Shown: piece after piece, positions 32,423 to 39,211 of the stretch
How the letters are laid out: every line of letters begins with the position of its first letter
How positions within the stretch are numbered: the stretch's first letter is position 1
Notes under the pieces: generated by a model
The model's database searches: none
Seen by the model: the letters and a program-made list of their open reading frames with translations, nothing else
Told to the model about the DNA's origin: nothing
From: a virus
Reading direction: 5' to 3' (one strand)
DNA length: 56,899 bases
IMG/VR virus record: IMGVR_UViG_3300021378_000028
Location: 1-56,899 of that record
Translations under genes and position numbers: made by a program

Positions 32423-33103
32423 ATGAAAAGCGCAATCATCTACAACGGGCCAAGCCTATTGGATGGAAAGCCAATCGTCGTTATCGCGACATATTCAAAC
32501 CGCAACACCAAAACGGGGACGGTCGTGCAAACTTACATCTTGTGCCGCGACACAAACCCGCTCGAAGCTTCAAAGACTGGCGCAGACTTTTCAATTTGCG
32601 GCGATTGCACCATGCGCGGCGAAGTAACAACGGACCCGCAACGCAAGCAAGCAAAAGGGCGCCGCTGTTATGTTAACTTAGGGCAAGGCGTCTTGATTGT
32701 TTGGAAAGCATTCCAGCGTGGCGTATATAAAGACGGGCCCGCTCGGGTCATGGGCCGCGGTCGTTTCGTTCGCGTCGGGACATACGGCGATCCCGCGGCG
32801 GTCCCGTCCCACGTTTGGGACGAGCTTCTAAGTGAAGCGGACACTTGGACCGCTTATAGCCACCAATCCGGATTCCGCCCCGACATCGCGATGCAATCCG
32901 CCGACGACCACGCGCAAGCGGTCGCGCATTGGAAACAAGGACACCGGACATTCCGAGTAATCGCGGATCTAGGCGACCTAGACAAGGCGAACGAGGCCCT
33001 TTGCCCCGCGTCAAAAGAAGCTGGACGCCGCGTCCAGTGCACAGCATGCAAATTGTGCAAGGGATCCAGCCTAGCAAAATCAATCGCGATTGTGGAACAC
33101 TAA
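32423..33103 (+). CDS. 226-aa protein with Cys pairs
   Basis: Started at MKSAIIYNGPSLLDGKPIVV after an AGGAAAC leader; an upstream start at 32363 would begin in the promoter. Cysteines occur as CGDCTMRG and CTACKLC, likely a split zinc site. GC content is visibly higher than in the neighbours (GGCGATCCCGCGGCGGTCCC), which suggests a different origin. Motifs such as VIVWKAFQRGVYKD and RVGTYGDPAAVPSHVW are familiar from phage genomes but of unknown function. Confidence 0.72.
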   Translation: MKSAIIYNGPSLLDGKPIVVIATYSNRNTKTGTVVQTYILCRDTNPLEASKTGADFSICGDCTMRGEVTTDPQRKQAKGRRCYVNLGQGVLIVWKAFQRGVYKDGPARVMGRGRFVRVGTYGDPAAVPSHVWDELLSEADTWTAYSHQSGFRPDIAMQSADDHAQAVAHWKQGHRTFRVIADLGDLDKANEALCPASKEAGRRVQCTACKLCKGSSLAKSIAIVEH

Positions 33104-33104
33104 C

Positions 33105-33128
33105 AAAAGGGGCTTCGGCCCCTTTTTT
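33105..33128 (+). terminator. Rho-independent terminator with TTCG loop
   Basis: AAAAGGGGC-TTCG-GCCCCTTTT followed by T-rich sequence: a near-ideal terminator directly after the stop at 33103. Confidence 0.9.
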
Positions 33129-33180
33129 ATTTGTCCAACGCGCCGCTGCGCCTTGCACCGCGGACCGCGGACCGATAACA

Positions 33181-33591
33181 TCAAGGCGCAGGGCGCAGGA
33201 TACCTTCCAAAACAGGGCGCAGGGCGCAGAACAAGGACGCAGGACTGTCGACGCGCAGGACGCAGGGCGCAAGGCACCCCTGCTCAAGGACCGCGGGCCC
33301 CTGATTCCCCCCAAATAAAAGTATATCACGCTCCTTGGCCCTCTTTACCAAGAAGAAATTCGCCCCGCCACGAGCCCAATATGCCATATTCCAAGCAACT
33401 TGATGAGGCGAGAGTTTTATTGCGTTGGAGTTCGCTACCTTCAATTCCATCCAGAAGGGTAAACCGTCCCATACCAAATGGACATCAGGCACCCCGCCAC
33501 CGTGCTTGTTTTCAATCCTTGTCGCGAAGCAGTTCTTCGGAAGGTTTGTCCTCAATGAGTTCCAAAAGTTCGCCTCCGGCCCCTTGCTCAT
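33181..33591 (-). CDS. PD-(D/E)XK resolvase-like nuclease
   Basis: The 136-aa protein has FWNSLRTNLPKN near residues 9-20, then GGGVPDVHLV (Pro35-Asp36) and FWMELKVA (Glu49, Lys51) followed by SPHQVAW (Gln64), the PD...ExK core of VRR-NUC and phage Holliday-junction resolvases. Residues from about 95 on (GPAVLEQGCLAPCVLRVDSP...) lie in repeat cluster 3 and look like read-through. It overlaps the small terminase 3' end by 80 bases. Likely resolves branched DNA before packaging. Confidence 0.8.
   Translation of the reverse strand: MSKGPEANFWNSLRTNLPKNCFATRIENKHGGGVPDVHLVWDGLPFWMELKVANSNAIKLSPHQVAWNMAYWARGGANFFLVKRAKERDILLFGGNQGPAVLEQGCLAPCVLRVDSPASLFCALRPVLEGILRPAP
33183..33276. repeat. GCGCAGG repeat cluster 3, overlapping a gene end
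   Basis: AAGGCGCAGGGCGCAGG, then AGGGCGCAGGGCGCAG, TCGACGCGCAGGACGC and GCAGGGCGCAAGGC in order. The cluster lies within the 3' end of the minus-strand resolvase gene and lengthens its reading frame. It sits downstream of a terminator like the other two. Confidence 0.78.
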
Positions 33592-34186
33592 CTGGTGTGA
33601 TATCCTTTGCTGTTCCTTCTATCACAAAAGCTTGCGGGTATTGCTTTTGCAACGCCGCCAAACGGGCAGTGATCTCATCCCGTGACATCTGGTCTATGGT
33701 GTTGATCTGCTCCCGCCTATCGACAGTCAAGCCACCCAACGCGGAGCGGATCTTCTCGGCATTGATAGCCGCAGAAAACTGGCCCGCCTCTTCGGCGCCC
33801 GCTGACAGTTGATACAGCCGTTGAAGCTGACCGATAGTGGAGACACCATAACGCCGCTGTCGCTCCTCTCGGAGCTCGGTTACATACTCCAAAACGTGCG
33901 GGTAGTCTCTTCCATTAAGAAGCTTGGACGCACTGGTGTTGGCAACCTCGGCAGAATAACCTGCCTTGCGGGCTGCTTCGGCGTTTGAGTATATGCCCTC
34001 GACAATGTGCCTTGCGAAGGTGCGTTGTCGGTTGGTCAGCGTCCGACCATGTTCCTCTTCGATCTTCTGTTCAAGCTTTCCCATGGTCACCCCGTTGTTG
34101 TTATCCAACAATCTATACCAAGTGATTGGCTCTTTCAACTTTCCTATATAGCGATTTTTTCCCAGCGAAGTGTCATCAGATGTCAT
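33512..34186 (-). CDS. terS: Small terminase subunit
   Basis: The 224-aa protein has an N-terminal HTH region: LTNRQRTFARHIVEGIYSNA (about 50-70), then EAARKAGYSAEVANTSASKL and SKLLNGRDYPHVLEYVTELR, the small-terminase pattern (LTxxQxxFxxxY...NAxxAAxxAGYS). The middle is helical and the C-terminus acidic. It recognises packaging sites and would recruit the large terminase (24882). It is on the minus strand within the early arm; its start codon lies inside the left arm of a repeat array (34171-34258). Confidence 0.85.
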   Translation of the reverse strand: MTSDDTSLGKNRYIGKLKEPITWYRLLDNNNGVTMGKLEQKIEEEHGRTLTNRQRTFARHIVEGIYSNAEAARKAGYSAEVANTSASKLLNGRDYPHVLEYVTELREERQRRYGVSTIGQLQRLYQLSAGAEEAGQFSAAINAEKIRSALGGLTVDRREQINTIDQMSRDEITARLAALQKQYPQAFVIEGTAKDITPDEQGAGGELLELIEDKPSEELLRDKD

Positions 34187-34258
34187 CAGGTGTCATCACT
34201 TCTGGGCTGTTTAAGCACTGTAAATAAGGGGGTGATGACAGTGATGACGGTGATGACA
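34171..34258. repeat. Six TGTCATCA/TGATGACA boxes in inverted arms
   Basis: The left arm has TGTCATCA at 34171, 34181 and 34191 (10-bp spacing). The right arm has TGATGACA at 34233, TGATGACG at 34242 and TGATGACA at 34251 (9-bp spacing). Together they make an inverted pair of triple direct repeats around a 34-bp AT-containing gap. It overlaps the small-terminase start. Likely a protein-binding site: pac site, origin or operator. Confidence 0.85.
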
Positions 34259-34271
34259 CCATATTTGAATG

Positions 34272-34293
34272 AAAAAAAAAAAAAAAAAAAAAA
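34272..34293 (+). other. 22-base poly(A) tract
   Basis: An uninterrupted run of 22 A residues follows 14 bases after the repeat arms. It may be intrinsically bent or easily melted DNA, as flanking an origin or pac site. Assembly length error is possible at such a homopolymer. Confidence 0.8.
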
Positions 34294-34348
34294 TCTCTGG
34301 GGAAGTGTCTATAGTGTAACTCGCGTAACCGCTGCTTGCAAAAAGTCC

Positions 34349-34377
34349 TTGACCCGAGGACCGAGGTGCAATAGCTT
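34349..34377 (+). promoter_or_regulatory. Promoter candidate before 34415
   Basis: TTGACC (34349-34354), 17-base spacer, then TAGCTT (34372-34377). The first box is near-consensus, the second weak. It lies 38 bases before a GGAAGGAAAG leader and the ATG at 34415, and downstream of the poly(A) tract. Confidence 0.45.
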
Positions 34378-34414
34378 GCATGTATTCAACAAGTAAACAA
34401 GGAAGGAAAGACTT

Positions 34415-34918
34415 ATGAAACTTGAATTAAAATCTATCAAGCATACTGCGTGGGCTTCTGAGGAGACTCATTGTTATCAGGCCAATCTATATGTGGATGG
34501 CAAGCCTGTTGCTGTTGTGAGTAATGATGGTCATGGTGGTTGTGACCGTGACTATGATCATCCTAAGTTCAAGGGTGACAGTCGTGATTACCGTTTGGTA
34601 ATGAAATCTATTGAAGAGTATTTTGAATCGTTGCCTCCTTCACCTTTTAGTTATGAGGACGCGTATGGTGTTATGGTTCATGATACTTTGCCTCAGACGT
34701 TGGAGTCGTGGTGTTGTGATCAAGTCAATGATTTTTTGACGGGTCGTGAATTGAAGCGCAAGCTGAAGAGCAACATTTTGTTTCAGAAGGAGGGTGAAGA
34801 TGGTGTGTATGGCTCCAAGTATTATCCTACTGTGACTGACGGCTCGTGGGTCAATGGCCGTCGGATCTTGAACGACATGCCGTTTGCTGATGCGTTAGAG
34901 ATTTGGAAGGCGACATAA
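34415..34918 (+). CDS. 167-aa conserved phage protein
   Basis: MKLELKSIKHTAWASEETHC starts a protein with YQANLYVDGKPVAVVSNDGH, GCDRDYDHPKF and ESWCCDQVNDFLTGRELKRK. No catalytic motif is clear. The GGAAGGAAAG leader is the same as other early genes. First gene of the methylase operon, its stop overlaps the next ATG (TAATG at 34916-34920). Function not recognised. Confidence 0.75.
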   Translation: MKLELKSIKHTAWASEETHCYQANLYVDGKPVAVVSNDGHGGCDRDYDHPKFKGDSRDYRLVMKSIEEYFESLPPSPFSYEDAYGVMVHDTLPQTLESWCCDQVNDFLTGRELKRKLKSNILFQKEGEDGVYGSKYYPTVTDGSWVNGRRILNDMPFADALEIWKAT

Positions 34919-35082
34919 TGGTTTTGCCAAATTTAGAGTTTGCAGTGTTGCGTGTTGCGATTGATCATATGATTGAGCATCTGGAGGATGTTTGGTTGGA
35001 CAGTGATGCGGAGCCTTGGGAGCATGAGGAGCTTCACAGTAGGTTGGAAGCCGCCAAGCGATTGAAGGAGCGGTTTTCATGA
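34918..35082 (+). CDS. 54-aa acidic helical protein
   Basis: MVLPNLEFAVLRVAIDHMIE, then DVWLDSDAEPWEHEELHSRL and [11 protein letters not shown]. The frame is coupled by TAATG at its start and ATGA at its end to both neighbours, a strong sign of a real gene. Mostly helical and acidic. No family recognised. Confidence 0.7.
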   Translation: MVLPNLEFAVLRVAIDHMIEHLEDVWLDSDAEPWEHEELHSRLEAAKRLKERFS

Positions 35083-36077
35083 GTGCTTATTACAATGAGA
35101 TCGATCCTTATGCGGCGTCATGGTTGCGGGAATTAATTAAGGCGGGCCACATTGCTGATGGTGTGGTTGACGAGAGGAGTATTAGTGATGTCAGACCAGA
35201 AGAACTTTTTGAATTTACTCAGTGTCACTTCTTCGCGGGGATTGGAATCTGGAGCCACGCGCTCCGCTCCGCGGGATGGGATGACGAGCGGCCTGTGTGG
35301 ACGGGCTCATGTCCCTGCCAACCTTTCAGCCAGAGCGGCACAAGAAAGGGGGTGCTTGACGAGCGGCACCTCTGGCCTCACTGGCACCACCTCATCGCGG
35401 AGTGCCGCCCTTCAACGATCTTTGGAGAGCAGGTTGCGAGCAAAGACGGGCTTGGTTGGCTCGACCTTGTACAAGCTGACATGGAAGGAGAGGACTACGC
35501 CTTCGGGGCTTTTGATTTGTGCTCTGCGGGCTTCGGCGCCCCGCACATCCGGCAACGGCTTTGGTTCGTGGCCGACGCCGACGACGCGGGATCACAAGGG
35601 CGGTTACATAGGGGGTCGGATACGCAACGGCAAGATCAGCACGGACACGTTGGATGTGGCGGCTCAGTTGGTGGGGTGGCCCACGCCGACAGCGAACAAC
35701 GCGACGAAGGATTGCAATCGGTATCGGGAGGATTTTCAGAACGGGTTGGGGGCGATAGCGTCTTTGACCACGGGGTGGACCACACCATCAGCCTCGGACG
35801 GGACGCGGGGCGGCAGTGGGATCACGGCCAAGATGTCGGGGAGCAGTTTGACTCAGATGTCGAAGATGGCGGGGCCGATAAGACTAACGGCTTCTGGGGA
35901 GATGTTGACTGGCTTGGATGCAGGGATGGAAAGTGGAGGCCAGTTAGATCCGGCTCATTCCCGTTGGTTAATGGGGCTACCTCCCGCGTGGGACGATTGC
36001 GCGCCTATGGCAACGCGATCACGGCGCAAGTCGCGCAAGGATTAATTGAAAGTTATATGGAGACAGCAGATGCCTAA
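35079..36077 (+). CDS. Cytosine-5 DNA methyltransferase
   Basis: The 332-aa protein has FFAGIGIW (51-58, motif I), GSCPCQPF (76-83, motif IV; catalytic Cys80), FGEQV (115-119, motif VI with Gln for Asn), IRQRLWFV (157-164, motif VIII) and [13 protein letters not shown] (308-320, motif X). The 165-300 stretch, which would hold target recognition, is Gly/Asp-rich and variable. It methylates phage DNA, perhaps to block restriction. No restriction partner is seen. A second gene is nested in it (35188-36045). Confidence 0.9.
   Translation: MSAYYNEIDPYAASWLRELIKAGHIADGVVDERSISDVRPEELFEFTQCHFFAGIGIWSHALRSAGWDDERPVWTGSCPCQPFSQSGTRKGVLDERHLWPHWHHLIAECRPSTIFGEQVASKDGLGWLDLVQADMEGEDYAFGAFDLCSAGFGAPHIRQRLWFVADADDAGSQGRLHRGSDTQRQDQHGHVGCGGSVGGVAHADSEQRDEGLQSVSGGFSERVGGDSVFDHGVDHTISLGRDAGRQWDHGQDVGEQFDSDVEDGGADKTNGFWGDVDWLGCRDGKWRPVRSGSFPLVNGATSRVGRLRAYGNAITAQVAQGLIESYMETADA
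35188..36045 (+). CDS. Nested +1-frame protein with WPTP repeats
   Basis: A 285-aa frame, [18 protein letters not shown]..., lies fully inside the methyltransferase gene in another frame. An AGGAG at 35175-35179 sits eight bases before its ATG. It is ordered, with [15 protein letters not shown] (126-139), [11 protein letters not shown] (161-171), [10 protein letters not shown] (196-205) and [20 protein letters not shown] (252-271). I recall proteins with WPTP...SRWLMGxPxxWDxCAP over or next to phage cytosine methylases. It is probably a real, dual-coded protein; function unknown. Confidence 0.75.
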   Translation: MSDQKNFLNLLSVTSSRGLESGATRSAPRDGMTSGLCGRAHVPANLSARAAQERGCLTSGTSGLTGTTSSRSAALQRSLESRLRAKTGLVGSTLYKLTWKERTTPSGLLICALRASAPRTSGNGFGSWPTPTTRDHKGGYIGGRIRNGKISTDTLDVAAQLVGWPTPTANNATKDCNRYREDFQNGLGAIASLTTGWTTPSASDGTRGGSGITAKMSGSSLTQMSKMAGPIRLTASGEMLTGLDAGMESGGQLDPAHSRWLMGLPPAWDDCAPMATRSRRKSRKD

Positions 36078-36519
36078 TCATTGTTATCAAGGTGTGTACC
36101 TTCACGGGCCGACCCATTTGATCCAGCACTTACATGCTGCGTTATCGAAGGATGAGCCTGAGTTTTGTAGCACCATTGCACCCATGCCATTTGAGGTGTG
36201 GGCCAAGCAGACGCAGCCGGATCAGGTCATGCCTGATTGGTACGAGTGGAGAGCCAAGAACTGGGGTACGAAGTGGGATGTTTGTGATGCGGAGATCGAC
36301 GAGGATGGTCTTGAGTATTCAGATGACAAGAAGGTTGCGTGGTTCTCGTTCCGCTGTTGGACGGCATGGGGTGCGCCTATTCCGGTGTGGGATAGGTTGC
36401 ATGCGATGGGCATCGAGGTTCAGGCGGAGTATCAGGACGAGGGTGGTATGTTTGAGGGTGAGTATCATCATGGTGAGGATCGTTCGTGGGATCCTGAAGA
36501 TGTATTGGAGGAGGCGTGA
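36070..36519 (+). CDS. 149-aa ferredoxin-fold-like phage protein
   Basis: Start at [20 protein letters not shown], whose ATG overlaps the methylase stop (ATGCCTAA). Pattern MPNHC...NWGTKWDVCDAEID...WxAPIPVWDRLH matches the DUF1281/Api92-like (YubB ferredoxin-like) phage family as I recall it. The C-terminus is acidic. Role unknown, often near anti-defence and methylase genes. Confidence 0.75.
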   Translation: MPNHCYQGVYLHGPTHLIQHLHAALSKDEPEFCSTIAPMPFEVWAKQTQPDQVMPDWYEWRAKNWGTKWDVCDAEIDEDGLEYSDDKKVAWFSFRCWTAWGAPIPVWDRLHAMGIEVQAEYQDEGGMFEGEYHHGEDRSWDPEDVLEEA

Positions 36520-36605
36520 TGACAGCGCAGGACATGGAAGATATGTTGGATGCGGTATTTCGCAAAGTGTTTAGGAGTTTAACAGAAGAGGAGAAGAAGA
36601 AATGA
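36519..36605 (+). CDS. 28-aa charged peptide
   Basis: MTAQDMEDMLDAVFRKVFRS ends with LTEEEKKK. Its ATG overlaps the previous stop (TGATG) and its TGA overlaps the next ATG (ATGA), which argues for translation within the operon. A single amphipathic helix; function not recognised. Confidence 0.5.
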   Translation: MTAQDMEDMLDAVFRKVFRSLTEEEKKK

Positions 36606-36853
36606 TTAGAGAATTTTGGCAACGTCTGACGCGCAAGCGTCGGAGCAATAAGAAGTTGACGCGCAAGGAGCAGATCTTGGGTGAGTTGGACCGAGGAGCG
36701 GGGACTGCGAAGCAGTTGTCGGACCGCACGGGATTGAAGCTTACGATTGTTCGGGCGACGATGACTCAGTTACACAAGGCTGGTTTAATTGTGGACACTG
36801 GAAAGAAGTCTGGGCGCGAGGGCGTTTGGATTGTGAAAAAAGTTCTTGACTAA
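36602..36853 (+). CDS. Winged-helix DNA-binding regulator
   Basis: An 83-aa protein: basic N-terminus (RLTRKRRSNKKLTRKEQILG) and a winged-helix type sequence LDRGAGTAKQLSDRTGLKLT, then VRATMTQLHKAGLIVDTGKK. Layout matches a MarR/ArsR-like winged HTH with a wing at the end. Probably a regulator of the early arm. Autoregulation is possible; no operator was identified. Confidence 0.8.
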   Translation: MIREFWQRLTRKRRSNKKLTRKEQILGELDRGAGTAKQLSDRTGLKLTIVRATMTQLHKAGLIVDTGKKSGREGVWIVKKVLD

Positions 36854-36915
36854 CGCGCAGAGCGCATGTCACAAACAAGTTACTATCAACTAGAAGCCAA
36901 GTAAGGAGAAAACAC

Positions 36916-37692
36916 ATGGCAACGAAGAAAGCACCACAAGAGTCTGCATTGGAAATTCAACCATTGAAGCAGGGTCGCGTTAAACTTCGGATGATGGGCA
37001 CTACCCCGTTGTATTTCAACAGCATGAGCAGCAAGGCTATGCGTGATTTGTTGATTGGTGGGGGTCGCAAGACTGCGGCGCAGAAGAAAGAGATCAAGCA
37101 CAATCCTGAGCAGGAGTTTCGTGATTCGGTTTACAAGAAGTCTTTTGGGGATACGTTGTTATGTTTCCCTGCTCCAGGGGTCAAGGGCGCGATGGCTACG
37201 GCTGCGTTGGAGACTGATGGTATTACGAAGACGAGTGTGCAGCGGTTGATTTTTTTACCTCAGACGCATGTTCAGATATGGGGCAAGCCTCAGTTAAAGA
37301 TTGACATGGTTCGCTCTGCGGACATGAACAAGACGCCGGACATGCGGACGCGGGCTTACTTGCCTCGTTGGTGTGCGGAGGTTGACATTGCGTATGTACA
37401 ACCAACCCTGTCTGCGTATTCGATTGTGTCGTTATTGACGAATGCGGGATCGATTGTTGGGATTGGAGACTTCCGGCAGGAGAAGGGCCGAGGATCGTTT
37501 GGCACGTTCCAAGTTCTGACTGAGGACAGCATGGGTTCATTTCAGAGTGAGTGGGATGAGTTGATGTTGGAGGATCGAGCGGTTCAGCAGGATGCGATGG
37601 ACAACCCTGTGTTTGCGGATGAGCAGACTGAGGAGTTGATGCAGTTCATGGCGGAGGAGAGATCCCGTCGTGATATTACTTTAGTTGCGTAA
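36916..37692 (+). CDS. 258-aa conserved phage protein, RAMP-like
   Basis: After MATKKAPQESALEIQPLKQG come VKLRMMGTTPLYFN, FPAPGVKGAMATAALETDG, RLIFLPQTHVQIWGKPQLK, and near the C-terminus LLTNAGSIVGIGDFRQEKGR followed by GSFGTFQV. The PGVKGAM and GIGDFR.EKGRGSFG segments recall the PGSSLKGALR region and the glycine-rich loop of RAMP/Cas7-type RNA-binding proteins. Relatives are common in marine phages as I recall, with no known function. No catalytic residue stands out. The tandem array lies just downstream. Confidence 0.72.
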   Translation: MATKKAPQESALEIQPLKQGRVKLRMMGTTPLYFNSMSSKAMRDLLIGGGRKTAAQKKEIKHNPEQEFRDSVYKKSFGDTLLCFPAPGVKGAMATAALETDGITKTSVQRLIFLPQTHVQIWGKPQLKIDMVRSADMNKTPDMRTRAYLPRWCAEVDIAYVQPTLSAYSIVSLLTNAGSIVGIGDFRQEKGRGSFGTFQVLTEDSMGSFQSEWDELMLEDRAVQQDAMDNPVFADEQTEELMQFMAEERSRRDITLVA

Positions 37693-37695
37693 GAA

Positions 37696-37724
37696 GGATG
37701 GGGGCCGCGAGCCCCCATCCATTT
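37696..37724 (+). terminator. Terminator after the RAMP-like gene
   Basis: GGATGGGGGC-CGCGA-GCCCCCATCC is a perfect 10-bp stem, followed by ATTTGG. Weak U-run, strong stem. It separates the RAMP-like gene from the array. Confidence 0.75.
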
Positions 37725-38262
37725 GGTCAAGGTTACACGGTCTGGGTGAGGTGCGGTCGAGCACGTTCGGTTAGGGCGGGGTACGGTCCGGTTGGGTCAG
37801 GCGGTCGAGGTGTGACAAGGTCGGTTATGGCAAGTCGGGTTAAGACGGTCGGGGCACGGTCCGGTTTGGACGGGTTCGTTGAGTTGGGGCGCGGCACAGG
37901 CATGGCCCGTTTTGGTTAGGCGGTCGGGGTCCGGTAAGACATGGTTGGTCGTGGAGAGTTACGGTGCAGCAAGGCGGTCGGGGTCACTCTAGGTGAGGTG
38001 TGATGTGTTCGGTTAAGTTATGGTCACGGTACGGCGGTCATGGAATGATAAGTTGAGGTATGTCGGGTTCTGTCAGGTCGTGTCATGGCGGTCGGGGCGA
38101 GATGTGTTTCGGTTTTATTGGTTTTGGTATTGTTTGTTAAGGCGGTCGAGGCGCGGTATGACGAGTTACGTTGCGGTCAGTCGGGTCGCGGTCACGGTAC
38201 GGCGGTCATGGCGCGGGGAGGCGGCGAACGGTAAGTTACGTCGGGGCAAGGCGCGGCGGTCA
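37722..38262 (+). repeat. Periodic GGCGGTC array, non-coding
   Basis: A ~540-bp G/T-rich stretch without a convincing gene. GGCGGTC begins at 37919, 37973, 38033, 38087, 38141, 38201 and 38255, spaced 54, 60, 54, 54, 60 and 54, a superperiod of 168. Earlier, less regular copies start at 37800 and 37844 (GACGGTC). A 22-base block (38022-38043) recurs exactly at 38190-38211. Words GGTTA, GGTCA, CGGTAC fill the rest. Conserved part is only 7-11 bases per unit. No terminator-like hairpin or clear promoter is visible in it. Confidence 0.85.
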
Positions 38263-38290
38263 ATTAAACAGCTATATAAGGAGAAAAGAA

Positions 38291-38788
38291 ATGGCTGGTT
38301 TTCCAAAGAAAGAACGTCAAAGAATTATTGACGAATATCTAGCGGCATCTGGGAACAACATGTTTGTTCCGCATGAGTTTGTGGATTGGTTGGGTGGACA
38401 GCCTGAGCATGAGGCATATGATTGGTTCTATAGTCTGAATGATGCGGAAGCTGCGCGTCAACATCGGATCCAGTTGGCTCGTCAGATGGCGAGTGGTCTA
38501 AGGATCGTGGTTCAAGACACGACGACCAATGATCAGGTGGTTAGTTTATCGGTTCGTGAGTACCCTACGTTCATCAGTCCTGTGAGTTTACGCAAGAGTG
38601 GTGGTGGGTATGAGCGGTTTGATCCTGAGAGCAGTGATGCTCAACAAGAATTACGCAGACAGGCGGCGACGGCTATGGCATCTTGGTTATCAAGATATCG
38701 TGGGTGTGCTGAGAACATCGGTTTGGACATGGGTCCTTTGGAGGATATTGCTCAGACGTTGCGGGGTGTTGAGGAGGAAGTTGCGTGA
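38291..38788 (+). CDS. 165-aa conserved phage protein
   Basis: Started at MAGFPKKERQRIIDEYLAAS after AAGGAGAAAAG. It contains VPHEFVDWLGGQPEHEAYDW and VQDTTTNDQVVSLSVREYPT. I recall relatives in marine phages with no function. It overlaps the next gene by four bases (GTGA). Helical, soluble. First gene after the periodic array. Confidence 0.75.
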   Translation: MAGFPKKERQRIIDEYLAASGNNMFVPHEFVDWLGGQPEHEAYDWFYSLNDAEAARQHRIQLARQMASGLRIVVQDTTTNDQVVSLSVREYPTFISPVSLRKSGGGYERFDPESSDAQQELRRQAATAMASWLSRYRGCAENIGLDMGPLEDIAQTLRGVEEEVA

Positions 38789-39030
38789 TTGAATATTTTA
38801 CAGCGTTGGTCCTGCATTATGAGATGCAGGACCTTGAGATGGAGACGGTGGTTTGGTTTGAGAACGAGGCTCAATGTCAGTCGGTCATGGATCAGGACAT
38901 TGCGATGCCGTTGTACAATGAGCTTTATAGTTTGTACGGCAACAACATCATGATGTTTTGTGAGGTGACAGACAAGCCATCGAGGGTGGTACGACCGAGG
39001 CTTCGACCGGAGGGATTAGGCAATGGGTGA
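38785..39030 (+). CDS. 81-aa conserved protein, GTG start
   Basis: MIEYFTALVLHYEMQDLEME..., with AQCQSVMDQDIAMPLYNELY. GTG at 38785 overlaps the preceding TGA. C-terminus Arg-rich (RVVRPRLRPEGLGNG). Role unknown. Confidence 0.7.
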   Translation: MIEYFTALVLHYEMQDLEMETVVWFENEAQCQSVMDQDIAMPLYNELYSLYGNNIMMFCEVTDKPSRVVRPRLRPEGLGNG

Positions 39031-39211
39031 CAGTGATTTAACTAGATTCCAAGCGGCTCAGTTGAACTGGCTCAAGCGTCAGGTTGATGCGTTACAGGAG
39101 GAGCGGTATCGCAGGGATGCGAGGCCCAATGTACAGCGTGAGTTATTCGCTGCGCGTGAGGAGCTTGATACATATGTTAAGAATCTTCGTGAATCGGGCA
39201 AGCAGATATGA
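39023..39211 (+). CDS. 62-aa helical protein
   Basis: MGDSDLTRFQAAQLNWLKRQ followed by VDALQEERYRRDARPNVQRE and LFAAREELDTYVKNLRESGK. Almost wholly charged alpha-helix, a possible coiled coil. Overlaps neighbours by eight and four bases. Function unrecognised. Confidence 0.7.
   Translation: MGDSDLTRFQAAQLNWLKRQVDALQEERYRRDARPNVQRELFAAREELDTYVKNLRESGKQI

Noticed and set aside
33090-33812. Plus-strand 240-aa frame over the resolvase and terS
   Set aside because: Antisense of two recognisable genes, and its start lies in the GCGCAGG repeats; composition is that of the repeat and antisense frames.
37722-38262. CRISPR array or DGR variable region
   Set aside because: Only seven to eleven bases are conserved per unit, spacers are repeat-like, and there are no cas genes or reverse transcriptase in the window.
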